Of a stretch of 64,000 nucleotides of DNA, positions 24,301 through 39,300 are shown one piece after another. The stretch spans positions 11,881,340 through 11,945,339 of the forward strand of contig OY294050.1 of the NCBI GenBank assembly GCA_958510825.1. Direction: 5' to 3'. Each line of letters opens with the position of its first letter. The stretch's first letter is position 1. Origin of the DNA: Brachypterus glaber. Lineage: Eukaryota > Arthropoda > Insecta > Coleoptera > Kateretidae. Under the pieces are notes generated by a model, which was not told the DNA's origin, ran no database searches, and saw only the letters and a list, made by a program, of their open reading frames with translations. The position numbers and the translations under genes are program-made.

Positions 24301-27300
24301 AAAACAAAAGACAAGAACAAAGACCAACACAACATGCATTGTTACAAACAAACAGCAATGCAGTATGCTTACCTGTTGAACTCAAATCTGCATGCACCAT
24401 GCAACAAAAAAATGTATTACTATTTTATATCAATTAATTTAAATTTAATATTAGCTAAATTCTAGATTCTAAATGGTTTTTATTAATAATTTAAAAGAAT
24501 ACACTAAATTATAATTATGTGTATGTATTTATTAATAATAATATAATATATTATACTATTATTATTATTATTATTATTATATAATATATTATTAGTACCC
24601 TATTATTAAACTATTATATTATACTATTAATAGTTGCGCACCAAATTAGCAAAAATTTCTGTCAAAATATTAATAATATTACTAAAAAAGTGAAATATTC
24701 TGTTTTTCCACAGGACTACAATGTAAACAATGTTAATATATTAATAAGTATTTTTTTTATAATAGGCACGCATGTTTGAATAAATGTAGAGCATTTGAAA
24801 TAAGTATTATGTATTTATTTTTGCATATTTCTATTTATCTGTCAATAAATCTTATATATTCCTGGCATTCAGATTCATCTTTACAATATTTATTCGTCCA
24901 CAAGTTATGCAAAGTTTGGCCAGTTTCATTACACTTGTGAGTACAATTTATCAGAAACGAAAAAATAGCTACTGAAGTAGCAGACCCATAATAATAAATG
25001 TTGGTCAAATTCTTTCTAATAAATTGATTCTTGCATAGTCTAGTACACAAATTTCCGTTACCCAAAGAAAATGTAATGATGCCAATGCGGAAAATATTTG
25101 GTACGAAAATATTTCGTAAAATATTTCGTAAAATATTTCATAAAATATTTCATAAAATATTTCACAAAATATTTCATAAAATATTTCATAAAATATTTCA
25201 TAAAATGTTTCATAAAATATTTCATAAAATATTTCATAAAATATTTCATAAAATATTTCATAACATATTTCATAAAATATTTCATAAAAGGGATTATTAT
25301 TATTATTATAAATATTCTGATTTGGGGTAATATATAAAAATATTTCATAAAATATTAATTTGGTACGAAAATCATCAATGGAGTGACAAAGACTATAGCA
25401 ACTCCTACATTTTTTTCTAGTTTCCACTTTTTAGACTTATCTTCAGAGTAGATATTTCCGTTTTACAATATTTTCCAAATTGTTGTGTTTTGGTTTTAAA
25501 ATAAAATCATTTATAAAACCATATAAATTTTTTTACATTTGTTTTTGTGGATTTAAATTGCTGTTAATTTGTTCAGCCATAAAGGTTCTTGGATTTAATC
25601 TTAGTAATGTTGATAAAATCATATTTTTAAAAATAAAAAAAAAAGTTTAAAGAAAGTTCTAATTGGAAAAAAATTATTTTAATATTCCATGAACTTATTT
25701 TCTAATCATCGTACAGAGTGATATTGGTAGACTGCAATTTCGGGCTGCTCGCTCTCTTCAGTACCAAGAGTCAACTAAGCACTGATTAAGAAAATATTCT
25801 TTGACTTTTTTATATGTATATATGCTTGTCAGCTTTCATATGCCTTCCTCCAAATAACTTTAAAAAATGTATATCATTTGAAATGATTTAATTCAGCTTA
25901 TTTGTGTGTAGTTACTAAAGTACTATAGCAAAAATATAAGTACATATATTTATAAATATAATACTATTAAAAAATATATTTAAAAATAAATTACTATGGT
26001 CAAGCAAGAGAGTAAATTAAAAATCGTGCAGTAAATATTTTTGAATAGTATATGTTTGTGTATAGAATATAGTTTTATAAAATAAACTACGCAGTACATT
26101 CGCATATCCAATATTCAAATCTATTTTGAAAATATTCACGGTACGATTTTTAATTTACTCTCTTGCTTGATGAAACAGACCATATATCCGATATGCATTT
26201 AACTATAATTTCGCCGTTCTTTCACACGATTTTGGGGTATATTTTTGCAAGTCTTAGGAAATTTCTGATTTTTTTTTCTGCGTTTTTACATGCAAGTCAA
26301 TCCTATTACCATTTTTTTTTCTAGATCGGGCCCCAAACTCGGACCCCAGCTACCAAAATATCATACCTTGTCAGAAAAGCCCCAATTTCTTAATTCTTGT
26401 TCAAAGTTGTTATATTAAAATATAATTATTTAAAATTTAGGTAACAAGTGACCCTCATGAGTGACTATAATTTTATAAAAAAAATTGTTTTGATTTTAAT
26501 GCATAGGGAGCGTTGTGATCAATTTTCCTTAAAATAATAATAATAAATATAATTATTTAAAATTTAGGTAAAAGGTGACCCTCATGAGTGACTATAATTT
26601 TATAAAAAAAATTGTTTAAATTTTAATGCATAGGGAGCGCTGTGATCAATTTTCCTTAAAATAATACCTTTTTTGGAAATCCAAATTCTAGAGGGGGCAA
26701 CGATGTTTAGAAAAAACATGATATTTACGTAAAACTCTTTGGTTCTATGGCATTTCCACATACCAACACTGCCTCCGCTTGCTACATCAATTATATTGAA
26801 GGAATGCACGTATGCCATTTTCTCTGTTCTTTTGGGGTAAATTTGGTTGATTGCAGTTTTGTACAAAACATATTGTCGCCCTTTGGACCGACATTTAACT
26901 TAATTTTGGAACTTTTATAATGTGGGGTGATTTTATATATCTATGACAAAAAAAATTAAGGAACCTTTTTTTAGTTAAAGTTAAGTTTTAAGTTGTATGT
27001 TTTGAATTTGGATGATATCTATCACCGTTAACGAGACAATTACGAAAAACTGTTTTTTTTTTAAGAAAGAAATCACTTTTTCACTCCCCATTATTAAAGT
27101 TCCAAAATTTTGTAAGATGGCTGTCCAAAATGCGACGATTTGTTTTTTGTAGGACTGCAGTCGACCCCAAAAATATAGGGAAAATGGCATACGTGCAGTC
27201 CTTCACTATAACTGATCTAGCAAGCGGGGGCATCGTTAGTCTATGGAAATACCATAGAACTAAAGAGTTGGATACCTATAATTTCAAGAGGTTTATTTTT

Positions 27301-30300
27301 ATCATGGTTTTTCTGAACATCGTTGCCCCCTCTAGAATTTTGCTCTTCAAAAAAGGTATTTTTTAAGAAGAATTGACCTAAGCTTGGTCTTTATCCCCCA
27401 TGTGTTGAAATCAAAACATAATTTTTAAAAAAATATATGTAGTCAGTCAGGAGTGTCACAAAAAGTCCAAATTTTAAATCAGTACATTTTATAATGACAA
27501 TGTTAAACAAGAATTAAGAAAATAGGCCTTTTCTGACAAAGTATGATGTTTTGGTACCTGGGGGCTAAATCTGGTGCCCGAGGAAAGGAAAAAAAATAGC
27601 CATTAGGTTAACTTGCATGTGTAAATGCACAAAAAAAATCATGCGATTTAAAAATTTGTTACCAAAAAACGTGTGAAAGGACCGCGAAATTATAGTTAAA
27701 TCTAATGGTATATTAAATTTAATAAACTAATTAAAAATTAAACGTTTTTAAATTAAAAATAATACTTACAGTGATCTATTAACCGTTATCATTTCGTAGT
27801 CATTATCCGGATCCATAAAAATATTATCCACGTAATGTTGTCCGGCTGTTCCCGCTACGACGGTAGATCTACTGTCCCTATGAACTGCATAATTGCTGAA
27901 AAAAATAATTAGAATTTAAATTATTAAAAAGTTTTTTTAAATAATAAAAAAGGTACAGAATATGGAGTGTTAATGGGGAGTTGAAGCGCAAAAAAAGTTC
28001 CTCCTACTCAAGTATCAACCTCACGTTCAGCCATATATGGCTTTTTTTATGTATAGATGGCACTGACACCCTTTTATCACTAAGAAAGCTCTAATTTCCG
28101 AGTTTGGCCCCCACTCCCAGTCAGGTGATAAAGAACCAGAGGATGCCAAGATGCCAAGAATCCCCCGGCTGGACTTGGTAAAAATATGTGAAAGGTTTGA
28201 AACTTGTACAGAATGTAAAGGACATGGAAAAAAATCTTTCTAAAGGAATACTTACTGATAAAATCCGTTATGCGTTGTAGTCTGATAAATATTGAGTCTA
28301 ACTTTATCAAATCCTGAAACTTCGAGATTCTGTTGTCCAATATTTCTCTTCACATAATTGTAAGTAAAATTCGATACAACTTGTTTAAGTACGATGTTAT
28401 TGTGATATTCTGCGATGTTTCTTGTGAAATAATTTCTGTATATAGTCACTTCTTGGTAGGGTGAAGACTGGCGCCCTTCAACGTACAAAACTGGAAGATT
28501 GGAGTTGTTCACAAATAAGTTATTGTGTATCCAGCCTTGAAGAGAAGTGGCTGATCCTCTAGAGTCTGCTTTGATATGAAGACCTCCTTGGTTGTTTTGA
28601 ACTAGATTATTCTAAAAAAGCAATAATTTTTTAAAGCTTATATTGAATTTAGTTTGTTAAAAGCTTCAGTTAAATCAATCAAAAAAAAAAAAAAATAAAG
28701 TTATATTTGTAAGAAACAAGTTTATGATCCAATAGATTAAGCAACTTACTCTAAAGAAAATAGTCTGTGTATTTTGAACGTCCATGTTGATACCAGCCTT
28801 ACAAGTTGTAAAGTTTCCATACAATTTCAAACAGTTATTTTTAAACTGATTTTTCTCGATGGTAACAATGGGATTGACTTCACCGGCAGCCATGTAAAGA
28901 ACACCTCCTTGTCTATTGTCATTTATCACAGAAGTAGAAATATTATGTTGAACATCACGATCTAAAATTACATTTTGGTGGTTAAGGAAATTTATTTATT
29001 TATGTACTAATGTATTACATTGATTCCGGAACAGTCTTTTCCGGACAGTACAACAAACTTTAGCTAATCATGCTAACTATACAATTTCATTGATTCATTT
29101 TTACTTAGTTTAGGATTACTGCATAAAATGAAAAAAGTCAAAAATACAAAAATTAATATGAATTTATTGTAATAATTATTAACTTAATAGTAACATCGCG
29201 CACTAGCTTAAAGTATAGCTGACTAAGAAAAGCAGTAAGAATGAAGACCACGATGATAATAAAGGAATCATGACGTATCAAAAATTATACGAAAAGGAAA
29301 AATAGATAAAACAAAATATGAAAATCATGGTCCTGAAAAGTATTTCCACTAATGATTTTATCCAAAAAAACGTCTTCCGCGTACTGAAAGAAATACTTAT
29401 ATTCAATTATGAATATATGTGGAGTAGAGTTTTTATGATTTCCTGTTAATTTTTTTAGTAGAACTAAATATTACTTACTAAATCCTATAGCTGATATTGG
29501 TATGGTGACCACTTCGGCAATAAATCCATGTTCAGAAGAAGCACCATTTGCAAAAAGCTTAACACTTAAGCTCGGCAGTTTTGATTTAAACAGTCTTTTT
29601 TCGTTTCCTGAAGTCGTAGTGATTTTATCAATAACAGTAGAGGATATATTATAAATATCACCATCATGTAAGGATATAAAGTCAGGTATGCCATGTTGAT
29701 TTGAAGAATTGAACAAGTTAAACTGTAACAATCTGAATCCTAGAGGTTTGGGATAAGCACTTCTAAAGATTTTAATACAGTTAACAGGGTGGTTATCATA
29801 TTTATAATAGACTAGAATTCTTTCATCTATTTGTATTTCTTTATGTGTATCACAGATATCTACCAAACTGAATAGATTGTAAGGAATATTTAGTCCTTTT
29901 AAAGGAGTAAAACTTGACTCCTCCGACTCTCTACCTTCGCCTGACAAAGAAACTATACTGATTCCAACCCCCAAAGAATTTGTAATTTCGTTACTTATTA
30001 AGTTCATAGTTCCAGATGGTGATATTAAGTCAATTCCATGAAAAGCAGAATTTTTGATAGTACAGTAGTTAATTTTAGGACTTTTTATTACGCTTTGTAC
30101 AGCGGGAGATTTTTCATTATGTAAGATCCCAGCGCCAATGATTTGAACAAATTCTAGATTAGAATCTAAAGTTTGCAAGGTTGTATGTGTGAGTGGATCG
30201 TGTATTCTTTGAGTATATAACTGTTGTTCGAATTCAGCATCTGCAAAACGTATTCCACCCCAGTAATCAAACCTTTTTTCTTTTAATTTTGATCCACAAT

Positions 30301-33300
30301 TTATAAAAACAAAATTGGAATTCCACTGACACATGTGCCTGTGTCCAAATTGTTGCCCGTTTAATCTTATTGGACAATCTTCATATTTCCTTTCAGTTCC
30401 TTTGCACTGTAGAGGCTCAGGCCACGTCCAAATTCGAGAAAGAGAGTTACTGTGAAAGTCGATTCTTACACCATGATCGAAAAATGCATACAAGGGATCA
30501 AATCCAAGTTCTCTACAAACTACTTGTGCATTACGTTCTGTAAATCTTGAATCACACATAGGAATCCATTGAAGGGTTGTTCTGTTAAAATATTCTAAGA
30601 ATCCTTCATTTGGTATGCTTTCTTGGTCAATACAACTTCGACTTTTACATAATCGAATGCTTTCATGTCCATAAAAAGGTTCTATATCACGCTTTTCTCT
30701 AAAAACAGGGTTTTCTATTTGATTAGTTACTAAATTATCAGATTTTTTGGTTATAGGTCTCATAATAATTTCATTTCCTCTATAACCTTTAGCATTTAGT
30801 CCCCCAAGCACTAGAATACCAACGTTTGGTGCGAATTCCATTACAACACCTGGATATATAGTCATGGTAACTTTTGGCATGATTGTTATATCTGATTGGA
30901 TAATGTAAGGTGTACCTTTATTTAGAATTTGAATATCTTCGTATAGTCTACCTCCTTTTTCTAGATTAAAGGTATTATTTTCTTTAAAGGAAACAGATAT
31001 ACTAGATCTGAAGTCGTCTTCTACTAAGAATGGCTTATACTTAGCAATTGCGTGATCATTCCAATCGTCAAAATCAAAAATATGTTCTTTAATTAGTTCT
31101 TCGTCACTTGTGCCCCAATAGTTTTCTGTAACGTTTAAGAAGTTATTAATTTTAGCTGTTTTTATACCAGCCAAAAGTAGATAGTCCAGGGAGTTATCAG
31201 AAAAAAGATTTCGGCTGACAGTAACCTTTTGGATTCCTCTAAATCCAACTACACAAGTTGGGTCTTTATCGGCTTGTAATACACCAAAACTTCTGAATAA
31301 AACATGTTGGTTCCGTCGTAATTCATTTTCTTGGAATACGGCTGGAACATCTCCTATAATTTCTGATTGACTGTTGCTACTAAATTCAACCACATAGATT
31401 CCGTTATTATGTAAGAATCTGTTTCTTTCAATTAGCATCTTCTTTTCCATACCTTTTATTACCAGTAGACCAGTCTTACAGAAATTATCTTTAAACAAAC
31501 CATGTGTAATATTAACAGATGCGAAGTGCCCATCTATTACAACTCCAAACTGACGATTATTTTGCCAGGTGTTATTGTCCATAAAAACAGTATGGGTAAA
31601 ATTTTCATTGTATTGCCATACGTAAGGCAAACTGATGTCAAAACCTCCAGCTTTGTTCCGTTCTATGGTGTTGTCTTGTAAAATATAATGGAAAAGGTTG
31701 TTCGAAGATCTCATATCTCTGGAAAATTGGTAAAGGCCTTTGCCATTATCAGTGATCAAAGAAGAATTTATCATGAGGGTTATTTCTGAAATATTACTCT
31801 TGTGTAAGTCCCAATAAGGGGAATGAACAAATATAGCCTCATTCTGATTATGAGATATTTCACAGTTGATTAGCTTCATGGTTTCGTTTGCTTTTCGCAG
31901 AAAATGATTACCTAACTCATCTAAATATCTGTTGTAATAAGAGTTATGTATTCCAAACCGATTATTTTTAATTTTACTTCTACTTATGCTCAAGGTAGGC
32001 ACTGGTCCTTTTACAATTCTGTTGTATATATTTTGTATGGGAGCCCTTATAGCACTTATTACTAATACAGTTCCACCAATCGAATTTTCACCACTTTGGT
32101 AGTCCAAAATTATACCATGTGCACTGGATGTTGTGGGGAATACTGTAAGATCCCTTTTCAAAATCCAAATCGCCGAATTACTGTTGTAGGTTAAGGAATC
32201 ATGAATCACGATATCTTCTGTACTACGGTTTTCAATAGGATTTATTAATTGAATTCCTAATACCCAACCCGGATCGCATCTTATTTTATAGGACCGGGAA
32301 AAACCGTCACCGAATACTTTAGATGTTACTAAATATTTAGTTTCACCTCGTTGAAGTTCTATAATATCATCAGATCTTTGTGGTATTAAAAAAGGATTGT
32401 AATGAGAGTCTTCATCATTTTTAATAAACCATCCAGCTAACTCGCGCTGTTGTAAACCAGACAACATGGGGTTATGTTTAACGCCCATATGATTAAACTC
32501 GATTGAACTTCCATAAACGTTAAAACCAAGTTGTTTAAATGCTATACCAGCACCTCTGTTATTAGAAAACTCAGAATTCTTTATATTATTAACGGAATCG
32601 TCTGTATAAATGTCAGAATACATCACTCCTAAACCGTGGTAATAATTATTTGAAATCTTTATATTTTCAAAATTATGTCTAGCAAAATCGAGTTGTAAGG
32701 CAGGTTTAAACGAATTAGTAGCATAGTCCAATAAACCAGATTGTTCTATGGTTATATATTGTATATCACTCCGTTCTGATAAGGCACCAAATCTCACGCC
32801 AGCCCATGAAGTTCTATAACATCTCACACCTACATCGTTGTCATGGTTACAAGAATTTTCAAAATTATCCACTCTTTCAGCTTTACATTTAGTTATATCC
32901 AGATCAAAATCATCACAGTGTACATTCGATAAAATAACTTTTTCGGTGGTTCCGGCTGCTGGGATTTCACTTCTTTCTATGTACCAATCATCAGGATTTA
33001 AAACATAACCTAATTGTTGACAGATTAAAGCAGCGTTTTCCATGGTCCATCCATAATTGCAAACTGTTCCCCATTGATCATCAATTTTGATTTGAAGTCT
33101 TCCTTCGGTTTCTGTGTTGCCGCCCAAGAGTCTTATAGGAACTTTGGGTTCTATTTCTATTATCTCGGTCGCTGTATCGTACTTTACCGTTTCTATTTCG
33201 TATGTATCGTTATCTGGTGAATGTATAATTTCTTCTTTTAAAGTGAATTTGATGCTATCTGGTGAAATTCCTCTAGCTTCTAGTTTTCCACCTACCATCA

Positions 33301-36300
33301 TACCGATAGACGGAGGAAATCGAAGTACAACTCCTGGTTCTATTGTCAGTTTACCTCCAGGTCTAATGTTTATATCCCTTTCTACCAGATATTCTCCCCT
33401 ACTTATTGTTTCCTCGCCCTCAATCTCTCCTCCAACGGTATTTGATTTATACGAATTAAATTGAGGTACGTAAAATTGATGGGGATTGAATTTATTAGTA
33501 AGAGGATTTGAGTTGTGTAGTAGGAATGGTTTGAAATTAATTTTAGCCAAATTATATCTATCATATCTATGGAATATTCTATGGAATATGCTTTCATCCG
33601 TTCCAAAGCCAAGCCAGTTAAAAGTACAATTAATAGTTTTACTTTGGTCTTCCAAGTGACTTCCTATTTCATATTTAGATCCTGGGTTTTCGATAATATT
33701 TCTAAACACATCAACGTTATTAGAACCAATAACAACTGGTGCTGCAACTCTGCTTCTAGGTATCAAATTTGAAACTCCGCCGTCTTCAGGCAGAAAGGGT
33801 TCCAAAATTCTATTGTTTTTTACGAAATTTCTTGTAAATAACAAATGCTGGTTATAAGCATAAGGCGATAATGCCAAATTAACTACAAAAGTCCCTGTAT
33901 TGTTAATAAAATAGTTCTGTTGCACTAAGATATCACTGTATAAAATGTTAAATTCCTCAAGAGGTTTATTTTTGACAAGTAAAGCACCAAAAGTCCCTTG
34001 TCTAAAATGATTAAACTCTATATTAGCTTTTAAGTTCACTGCTGGGAATATTTTTAAAGCAAGTCTTTCGTTGTTCCAAAACATGTTATGTCCAATTTGT
34101 AAACGGGTAGGATTTGTAACAAAGTTTTTCCAGCACGTAAGTATTACCAACGCGTCACTCACACTGTTTTTAAATTGATTTCCCGTTATATTAAACAATG
34201 CATCACCACAAAAGTTTCCATGTAATACGCCAATGTCCAAATTTTTATATATTTCTGAATATTGGACAACGGTGGTTTGATTAACGAAAATATATTCAGT
34301 TTCTTTGGTATCGTTGAGCCATACGGCTAATCCATAACCATTATTTGAGCTGATAAATGATTTAGAAATATTTCTGCTGCCACCAGTATAAGTTACGTTA
34401 ATTCCATCACCTTCGTTGAACGATATTCGAGTTTCCGTTACATTTATATCACCAACGCCACTGGTTACGTGAATACCAGATACATGTTCATTTTTAGATA
34501 TTGAACTCTTATGAACATGCACTTGAGATCTTAGATTATCTATAGCGATGCCTCTTCCTAAATTTTCTGAAATATCAGAATTACTAACATTCACATCGTA
34601 AGTTTTTTGTAAACCAGAAATTATTCTCAAAAATATCACAGTATCTGTCATAGGGTCGGCTTTAAATTTAATAAATATCTGATTCCCTGTAGTAGTGAAA
34701 GACTGGGGTCTTGTATTGTTTCTAATGTTAAAGCTCGACATAAGTCTATGATTTAAAGCTGAACCATCGTAAATTTCTATGGAAGAAGATTCGTTTAAAG
34801 TTGTAACTGCTCTAACGAAATTAAGAGTTAGTACGTGGCCGATTCTAGTGGTAAAAACTTTGTTGCAAAATCTTTGTTTGTTCGAAAAAATTGTTTGTTC
34901 TGCATATAGTTGGATAGGAAAAGTTTGACTTGAAGTTATAGCCAACTGACAGAAATCTTTGTAACCAAATCGATCTGCTCTTTCATCCGGACGTTCTTCT
35001 GCTCTGACGTATCTTATACCATCACCTCCATTGGTATTAACTGTACAACCATCGATATGTGTCAAACCGTAACTTGAATTGATAAAAATTCCATATCCTC
35101 TGTTGTTTCGAATAATACAATTGTTTATTTTGATTGGAGCGTCCGGTTTTGTAATGTTAACCCCATTATATGCTGAGTTAATAACTTCTAAGTGATCTAT
35201 ACTTGGAGGAACACCAACTACGTGTAAGGCACTAGTGGTATTTTGATTCCTTCCAGCTCCAGCGTAGTAAATATTAACATAGTGTAATTTAGAGAGCGAT
35301 GTGGGAACGTATAGTGTATTCATTAAACTTAAGTACTTTTCGTTCTTAGCATATTCAAATCTTATGCCCCTCCAAAAGGGCATAGGTTTGTCATGCCGAG
35401 GAAGACATTCTATGCCTAAATCCGGGTGATAATCACATACTCCGGAGCCTAATTGTCGGGAATCCCAGTAACAGTGTTTTAGACTACCTTCAGTACCAGT
35501 ACATCTGGGTTCTTCGTAAAGAAGTCGAGGTTTCAAAGGCATTTGTCTGTTGAACCAATTCATGAACTGACCTCCTTGGAATCCCAATTGACGACATGCT
35601 GTTTCCATATCTGATCTGGTCCAACTAAAACAAAATACAAAATTGTTATAATTATTAAAATAAAAGGAGCTATCGGTTAAAACTGCTGCGGGGCTTCCAC
35701 ATATTAATAAATATGCCAATATGTTAAAATATTTAAAAGTATGTAAAAGATACAGAGTTTATCTTTAAAGTAACCAATAAGCATTCCTAATTTGTCACAT
35801 TGGATTTTTCTTGCTGTGTGAAGGAAATTGTAAATGTAAGTAAACAGAAAGGTAACAGGAAAGGTTTATTTTTCTTGTTTAATTCTATTTAAAAATAATA
35901 GTATTTACTTACTTTTTTGAGTTCGTGCAAACACTCCTCCATGTGCCATTGACTCCATGCCTAATTTGAACTCTTCCCGCTAAAATCGATGGACCGTCAA
36001 CTAAACGTATGTCAGGCAAAACTATATTTCTCGCTGTTGATTCTTCTGATGTCGTTATTATAATCCGTTCGTTCTCAGTGCCCTGGAAAATAATAGATTC
36101 ATTAAAATAGAATTTGGTGCGTTCTGGTAAATAACAGAACTAAATACATTTATATAAAGTATTACACGTTAATCTTTAGCAAAAACAATACATATAAATG
36201 TATATAAATTAAATGTTATCTATTTTAACAATGATCGTACTGAGCGTTGTTGGTAAACTGCAGTTTCAGGTTGAAGAGAGTGGTTTTTAATCGATTATTT

Positions 36301-39300
36301 TTATTTCTCATTGAAGATAAATTCTTTAAGTAATAATTATAAAGATATAGCTTTACATTATATAAATTATATTGAATATTATTTATAAAATGCCATACAC
36401 ATTTTTAAGAGCAATGTTTTTGAATGATTTAAAAACTTTGTTGCTATTTTCAGCTATTTGATCATCTAATAAATGCATGGGTACTTCTTTTAAATTTACG
36501 AAACAATTTTTTTCATTCTATTGTATCTCAAAACACCACTTCATGTATGATAAACCTGGACGAAAAGTTAACATTTTTAGCCCAGCGATCGATTTAATTC
36601 TATGTGGATGTGGTAGCATCACCGGTGAACGCGACGTTTGCGTTCACTGACGATTGGGTGCCGTGAAGTCATAACATCACATCATATGAGATGAGAATCG
36701 CTAGCCTGCCTGAAAAGTAAAATAGTCTACCTTTATTGGTTAATATTGAAACTGATAACGTTTAAACGTATTTTTTTTTGTCAAAAATACAAACTTATTT
36801 ATAAGATTATTACTATCAAATAAAAATAGTATATGGTACACGGAAGAAAAATTTTTTTGGGGCGATTGCGGTTGCCAACCTCGCTCCCCAAGCTCGACTT
36901 AAAATCTCCGCAATCGCCCTTAAAACAGTATTTTCGTCTTTGTGTCATAAATAACTCTTTTTTTCTCTTGGCTCTGTTTTTCATCAACTATAACTTTCTG
37001 AACTCTGTCAAGACTAGAAATGGATATCGACTGGATTTTTAGTTATTTGTCCTTATTGTTTGCCTAACCTTTGTATTTCTTTATCTAAGCTTTGTATGGC
37101 TACTTCTAGAGTTTCAGTGTTACAAAAACTTTTCTTTGCTGTTTTTCATCAACTACAACTTTTCGAAATCAGCCAACTCGAGAAAGTAAAATGCAATGGA
37201 TATTAACTGGATATTATCCATGTTAATTTATAAAATCCGTGAATTATTGTTTATCATATTTTTATGAAAAGGTTGTTATCCTTGATTGACTAATGAATCA
37301 TATCCATGAAAATAATAATAATTTTTATAATTAGAGTAACTAAGGGCCACTTGCACCAATGATGGTTTAACTTTAAACTTGGATTAAATTGACGGCCGAC
37401 CAATCAGAACTCAGCATTTTTAACTTAAACTCGGTTTAGCTGAGATAATCCCGTACCAAAAGTTGGTGCAAGTGGCCCTAAGGTCTCTAAAGCAAATACA
37501 GGGTTCCTACAGATCAAGGAAATCAGTGAAATCAGGAAATTTAAAAGGGTCAACTGGAAAACCTGGTATTTAGCTATAGCTTATATACTTCTTGCCTTAA
37601 AGCATTAATTAAGAATCAATGCTTAAAGTCAGGGAGAATTAATATTAATATTAAAAATGTTCAAAAATAGATCCTTGTGTAATATTTAATTTTTATAATC
37701 CGAATTTAACTTGAATCAATTTAGAGATTTAATCCACAACTTAGGACTTTAACCCTTAACTTAGGAATTTTAGCAGGGAACTAAAGTTATTATATATATT
37801 TTTTGTTAAAATTGTTGGTCGATTTCAACATAAAAAATGTATGTTTTATATAAAAAAAAATAAAATTGATATTTTTTAAAAGTTAATAATTATGGGAACC
37901 CTTCTATAGTATCTGTCTAAAGATATTAAATGCAAGAGAGATGCAGAATTACAAGACCTTGCATTCCTCTCGGCGCCTTTTACTACTAGGTTAATTTTCA
38001 ATATTAATAACGTTCCTTGAATATCATAGAAGTAAACAAAGAGCATTAAGAAAATTATAAATAAATTAATGAGTCAACAGTAGTTTCATTCATAACTTAA
38101 AACAAACTATGAAGGTATTTAAGGTTTGCATTCCATAGTAGGTACATTAAAAATGTTATCTACTCTTTTATTTCCTATTTCTCTCTTCTTTTTGCAAATT
38201 ACAAAGTTTTGTCAAACTGGTTTTATAGGTAAAATTCTGATATCTTGCAGCAGATAATATAAGGTACTACTGGTAGCGATTCCTTACAAATTGCTTTCTG
38301 AAAATTTCATATTTATTATTAATTAGGGGCAGCATTTAAAGCGCTGCACATCTTATAATGGGTATGTGCTTTCTATAACTTTTAGTTTGTATTTTTTTCC
38401 CGTCATAAGTATCTACTTTTAAAGTAAATTAGCCGTATTTTAGGCTAAAATTTTTAAATGGGATAGATGTTCCAGAAGTGAATGATTAATAAATGAATAA
38501 TTTGAAGTAATTGTAATTACTAAACTAAAGGTAATTTGATCTAAAGGCGGTCATGCCAGAAATTTTTAATTACATTACAGCTTGCAGCATTAATATCATT
38601 TTGAGTTGTGCCACTTTTCCAGGAAGTGCGATATCAAAAATAAAGGATTCCTGTAAAAAATTACATTATTAGGTTTGGACTTCTCTATTGCCATTCTTTT
38701 TTATTAAGACCGAATTGGGCCAACTGCTATATACCTAATAATTTTAAGGAGCGTACCTCAAATATTTTTAATTTTTTGAAAAACTGGGAAACTTAACTGA
38801 AATTTTATAATAACAATTTTAAAATGTTTTTCCTGTAAAATACAGATTTTTGAGATACGCCCCTTTGTATGCAAGCGACGATATGTTACTCACATAATAT
38901 GTATATATATTATGTACTCACATATTGATCTGAAAATTCCTGGTTATTGATAAAGATATCGATATGATAAGCTTTACTATTGTTTAGTTGTAGAGTTGCT
39001 TGAGTGGCTAACTTCGTCCTTTTTTTTAATTTTTTGTCCCTAAGTTTTTTATGATTGTACGTAAAACTTCCTAATTTTCAAAGTTAATTATATTATATAA
39101 GAAACAAAAAAAAACGAAAAAAAGGACTTTAGCCACAAAAGCAACTCTTTAACTAAGCAATGGTAAAAACCCTATATCGATATCCGACAATTTTCGAATC
39201 GAAAACTAGATAGTTTTTTTTATTAGAAAGGAGCCTTAAGAGCATGGAAAAATAAAACAAATTGCTTTTACGTAATTACTACATTTTTTTTAAAACTTCT

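Noticed and set aside
25005..25427. Long frames on both strands with KIFH / YEIF-type repeats
   Set aside because: They are the 12-bp minisatellite read in frames that its period keeps open. Several overlapping frames at once argue against coding.
33114..33464. 116-codon frame antisense to bark exon 3
   Set aside because: A shadow of the real minus-strand coding exon.
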